A stretch of DNA of 64,000 nt from Centrapalus pauciflorus (lineage: Eukaryota; Streptophyta; Magnoliopsida; Asterales; Asteraceae): contig JAANYP010003732.1 in NCBI GenBank assembly GCA_020465985.1, forward strand, positions 293,501-357,500. The letters are read 5' to 3'. Of the stretch, positions 60,858 to 64,000 are shown in pieces (position 1 is the stretch's first letter; every line of letters begins with the position of its first letter). The translations under genes and the position numbers were made by a program. The notes below the pieces were generated by a model that was not told where the DNA came from, made no database searches, and saw only the letters and a list, made by a program, of their open reading frames with translations.

Positions 60858-61710
60858 TAAGGGTGTGCATGGTTCGTTTCGATTCGATTAGTAGTTAAAA
60901 TGTAACTGTGTTTTCGGTTTCGGTTACCCAGTATTCGGTTACACGTTAGAAGGCAGTTACCCGCGGTTCGGTCCACGGTTACCCGCTATATATTTAGAGG
61001 GTGTTTGGATTTGCGTTTGAAAAAGTGTTGTAGCGTTTTGGAATCTAATAATCAGATAATTGTTGTAACAAAAGTGCTGCAGGAAATGTAGTGTTTGGTT
61101 TAACTTCTGCTGTTTGATATCATAATTATCAAATAATCAGTTTTTAAAGTGTTTGGATTTGCGTTTTACTTGTTAAATGACCAAATAATCACTTATTAAG
61201 CAAATAAGCTACAATTTTTAACTTATGTAAAAGTGTGGTAGCACAAACGCTAAACGCAAATAATCACTTATTAACGTATGCAATCCAAACACTTTAAACC
61301 AATTATTTGCGTGATGGTAACGTAAAAAGCTAATAATCACGTTTATAACGCAAAACCAAACACCCTCTTAAAAGCAAATGAAATTATAGAAATGTATCTT
61401 TTTTAAACACAGATTCTTTTTAAGTAAAAAGCCATAATAAACTATTTGATTATAAATCTTAAAAGTTACACTAAATGTTTTTGACAAAACAATTAAAATA
61501 AAAGTCATTTAAAAATCTAGTGTTTGATGTATTAAAATGACTAAATGAAATAACAAATAGAAGTTACTAAATTGTATATATATAATTGGTTCGGTTATTC
61601 ACGGTTTTTCTAAAAATGAAAACCTAAATCGGTCTGTAATGTTTCAGTTTCGGTTTTTTCGGTTTCGGATCAAGCAGTTTAAGCGGCCCGGCTCGGATTT
61701 TCGGTTTAAT
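60858..61710. mobile_element. hAT-like remnant interrupted by a MITE
   Basis: GGGTGTGCATGGTTCG at the left and tcggtttcggatcaag...cggattttcggttt at the right share the GGTTCGG/CGGTTTCGG style of the hAT MITE at 51.3 kb. The MITE at 60997-61367 sits between them. The right terminus appears truncated. Confidence 0.4.
60997..61367. mobile_element. Tourist-like MITE with TTA target duplication
   Basis: Starts GAGGGTGTTTGGATTTGCG and ends CGCAAAACCAAACACCCTC. TTA lies at 60994-60996 and 61368-61370. 371 bp, non-coding. It is the inverted relative of 35376-35742. Confidence 0.85.
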
Positions 61711-63396
61711 TAAAGAGGGGGCTAGGCCCTCAATGAAGTCATAAATTAACACATAGAGGTCCATTAGTAAATATCCAGGCCCTCATTGATTTTTTCTATA
61801 GGCCCTCAAAGATTCCATGGCACGTTACACCACTAGCCCATTCTAAACTTTCCGGCTTAATCTATTCTTTAAAAAAAAAAAAGCAATTGATCCTCATTTC
61901 TTGATTGGCGCTTTCTGCTCTAACTCTTTGTACTCTTGCTATGATGTTATTTGTTGTAAATTTGCTCAGTAAAGTTTGATAAATTCATTGTAGAATCTAA
62001 ATAGCCTATATTGATGATTACAAGTTGTTGAATGATTTTTATTTTATTTTTTTCTTTTAATCATTCATACTATAGAAATGAAAAGATTTTATAAAATAAA
62101 CGTATCATCTTCATCATCATCACCTGAATCATTTGTGGAAAAAGAAACATTGTAGAAGAGTATTTGAATGAATGTGTTATTGTTGGTAATGACACCAATT
62201 GAATCCTACTTTCGTATCTTTTTTTTTACGGTTTCTTTACTCCTTTTTATCGACTGTTGTTTTATTTTTTAAAATTGGTACGTTTTTTTATAGTCGTCGG
62301 GTGGATTGTTTTGCTAAGTGCTAACTATTATATTAAGCAACGTTGGCCATGATTTTGCATTTTTGCGTTCAACCGTCTATATTCAATGTATGTTTTTTCC
62401 CCAATATCAATATTCTCTAGATCCGCCGTTGCCTAAAATATATGTTTTGTAAATTTGGTGACCCGTAAATGTTAGTATTGAAAATACCATCTCCAACATA
62501 GAAATTGCCACAAAGTGTCGTTTTATTTTTATGCAATTTTTCCACATTGAATTCATTAACTAAAAATTGGTGATTAATACTTTTTTTTTTCAAAGTAACT
62601 AATAATAATATATTATATATGTAATACATTTTAATTACATGAAACAAGAAATTAAGAAAATCAATAAAAAGTAAAATCAGACAACACTAGGCTGAAATTT
62701 CATATATGATTACATTCATATACTAATACTATACCCAGAAGATGCATATATAAAAGACAAGTTAAATGACTTTGTGTTGTTTAAATTCATGATTTATTAG
62801 AGTAAGTTATTTAAACAAGTTTATTAAATAAGTAAACAAATTTTCTTATACTCTTGCTTTAAATATGTCCTTTTATATAATATGAACATATAATTAATAG
62901 TATGAAGTTAGTGAGAAACATTTTTTATGAATAATTTCAAACACTTAAAATATATTGAATATTATTAAATGTTTAAAAAACGTGTAACAAAAGTAATAAA
63001 TATTTTTTACAAGATTGTAATATCACATCAGTGTAAAAGATAAGCCTTTATTATTTAATTAAATAGTTATTTTTTTAGTTTTCAATATCGAGTGTTATAT
63101 AATATTTCATAAAAAGTGAATCTTTGAATAACTTTTTAAAGGTTAAAGTTGTATTTTAAAATTGTAAGTTAGGTAAAGCTCATGTCTTATGCAATTTTAT
63201 GAGAAAAATAAAATTTATGTATTTATCTTAGTCTTTTATGGATTTTAATAAAAAAATTATTTATAAAAATATTTATGTGATACACATACTAATAAACTAA
63301 TATTTATCTAAATAATATGTTCATTTTATTTTCTTCAATGTATTCTTATTTGATTTGTTAAGTGTTACAATTATAATGTATATATATATATATATA
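61711..63396. other. AT-rich spacer
   Basis: No gene recognised. A short stretch with repeated aggccctca (about 61727-61810) may be a repeat fragment. Confidence 0.45.
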
Positions 63397-63814
63397 GATT
63401 AAGGTTCAAAAAGGTACCTCTCGAAATCAAGTGCACCCGAAGGTACCAACCTTAAAAAACTTTTTTTAAAATTTTTTTCTCATAACCATGTTTAATTTAA
63501 TGTTATACGCATGATATATGAATTTCACATACATTCACACTTTCTGTGTCCTTAAAAATTATGTGAATGCTCAATGCATAATTATGTGAATGGTCATCCA
63601 TGTGAATGGTCATTTCACAACATGTGAATGGTATGAATGATCATTCACATGATTTTTTTTATCATTAACAAGATTTATGAAGTTGCTTCTTTTGTAAAAA
63701 AAGTCTTATAATGTTGTCTTATACATGTCTATTCAAAAAAAATATATGTGAATGATCATTCACATTAGGGTACGCTGGGTACGCTGGAATCTTATAGGTA
63801 CGCTGATGAACCTG

Positions 63815-63819
<5 letters not shown>
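63397..63819. mobile_element. (TA)n-flanked element of a second type
   Basis: (TA)n lies on both sides. The ends GATTAAGGTTCA and (inverse) GAATCAGGTTCATC are short imperfect inverted repeats. The interior repeats ATGTGAATG many times, with palindromes gtgaatgatcattcac at two places. It parallels the GATGCATC arrays of the 8.8-kb family, but the sequence differs. Confidence 0.55.

Positions 63820-63890
<71 letters not shown>
63820..63890. repeat. (TA)n microsatellite
   Basis: About 35 TA units between two (TA)n-flanked elements. Confidence 0.95.
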
Positions 63891-63893
<3 letters not shown>

Positions 63894-64000
63894 GGAGGTT
63901 CAATTGAGAACTTTTATGCATCGAGGTACAAAAGAACCCATATAAACCATTAGATCAAAAAATTGTATGGATTAGATTAATGGCAAAAGGGTAAATAGTT
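63891..64000. mobile_element. (TA)n-flanked MITE, cut by the window end
   Basis: Begins GAGGGAGGTTCAATTGAGAA after (TA)n, then cttttatgcatcgagg. This resembles the end of the 8.8/27.4-kb MITE family (ggttcaatgg, gaaaacc, tgcatcg). The other end is outside the window. Confidence 0.55.

Overview
This window is plant nuclear DNA from a eudicot. The evidence is intron-rich genes for plant-specific proteins (CHUP1, DCP5, CYC/TB1-type TCP factors), very AT-rich spacers and a dense set of plant transposons. An asterid, perhaps Asteraceae, fits the style of the repeats, but nothing here proves the family.

Layout. Positions 1-38,500 are gene-poor. They hold two tandem, same-strand CYC/TB1-type TCP transcription factor genes (3592-4833 and 11392-12516) in a repeat-rich background. 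The repeats include a SINE inserted inside another tRNA-derived element (1.4-1.8 kb), a CACTA-type MITE, three small elements inserted one after another in a (TA)n tract (8.2-9.7 kb), two non-autonomous Helitrons, a very young gag-only LTR element with identical LTRs (21.8-25.0 kb), a TRIM (32.8-33.2 kb), several Mutator-like foldback elements with 9-bp target duplications, Tourist- and hAT-type MITEs, and a tandemly duplicated foldback (36.3-37.5 kb).

Positions 38,500-58,820 are gene-rich, and all three genes lie on the minus strand. They are CHUP1 (9 coding exons, 985 aa), a plastid SLH-like/coiled-coil protein (11 exons, 571 aa) and DCP5 (8 exons, 572 aa). I rebuilt the exon chains by hand from GT/AG sites and reading phase; all three close in frame. 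CHUP1 next to the SLH-like gene recalls the Arabidopsis neighbours At3g25690 and At3g25680 (from memory). Positions 58,820-64,000 return to transposon-rich spacer, including a Mutator-like foldback that carries a broken GRF zinc-finger fragment just upstream of DCP5.

The genes do not form one pathway: the TCP pair are developmental regulators, CHUP1 moves chloroplasts, the SLH-like protein has an unknown plastid role, and DCP5 acts in mRNA decapping and translational repression. The most unusual material is in the repeats: a (TA)n-targeting element family with internal GATGCATC arrays, the young gag-only retroelement, and nested insertions whose order can be read from their target duplications.
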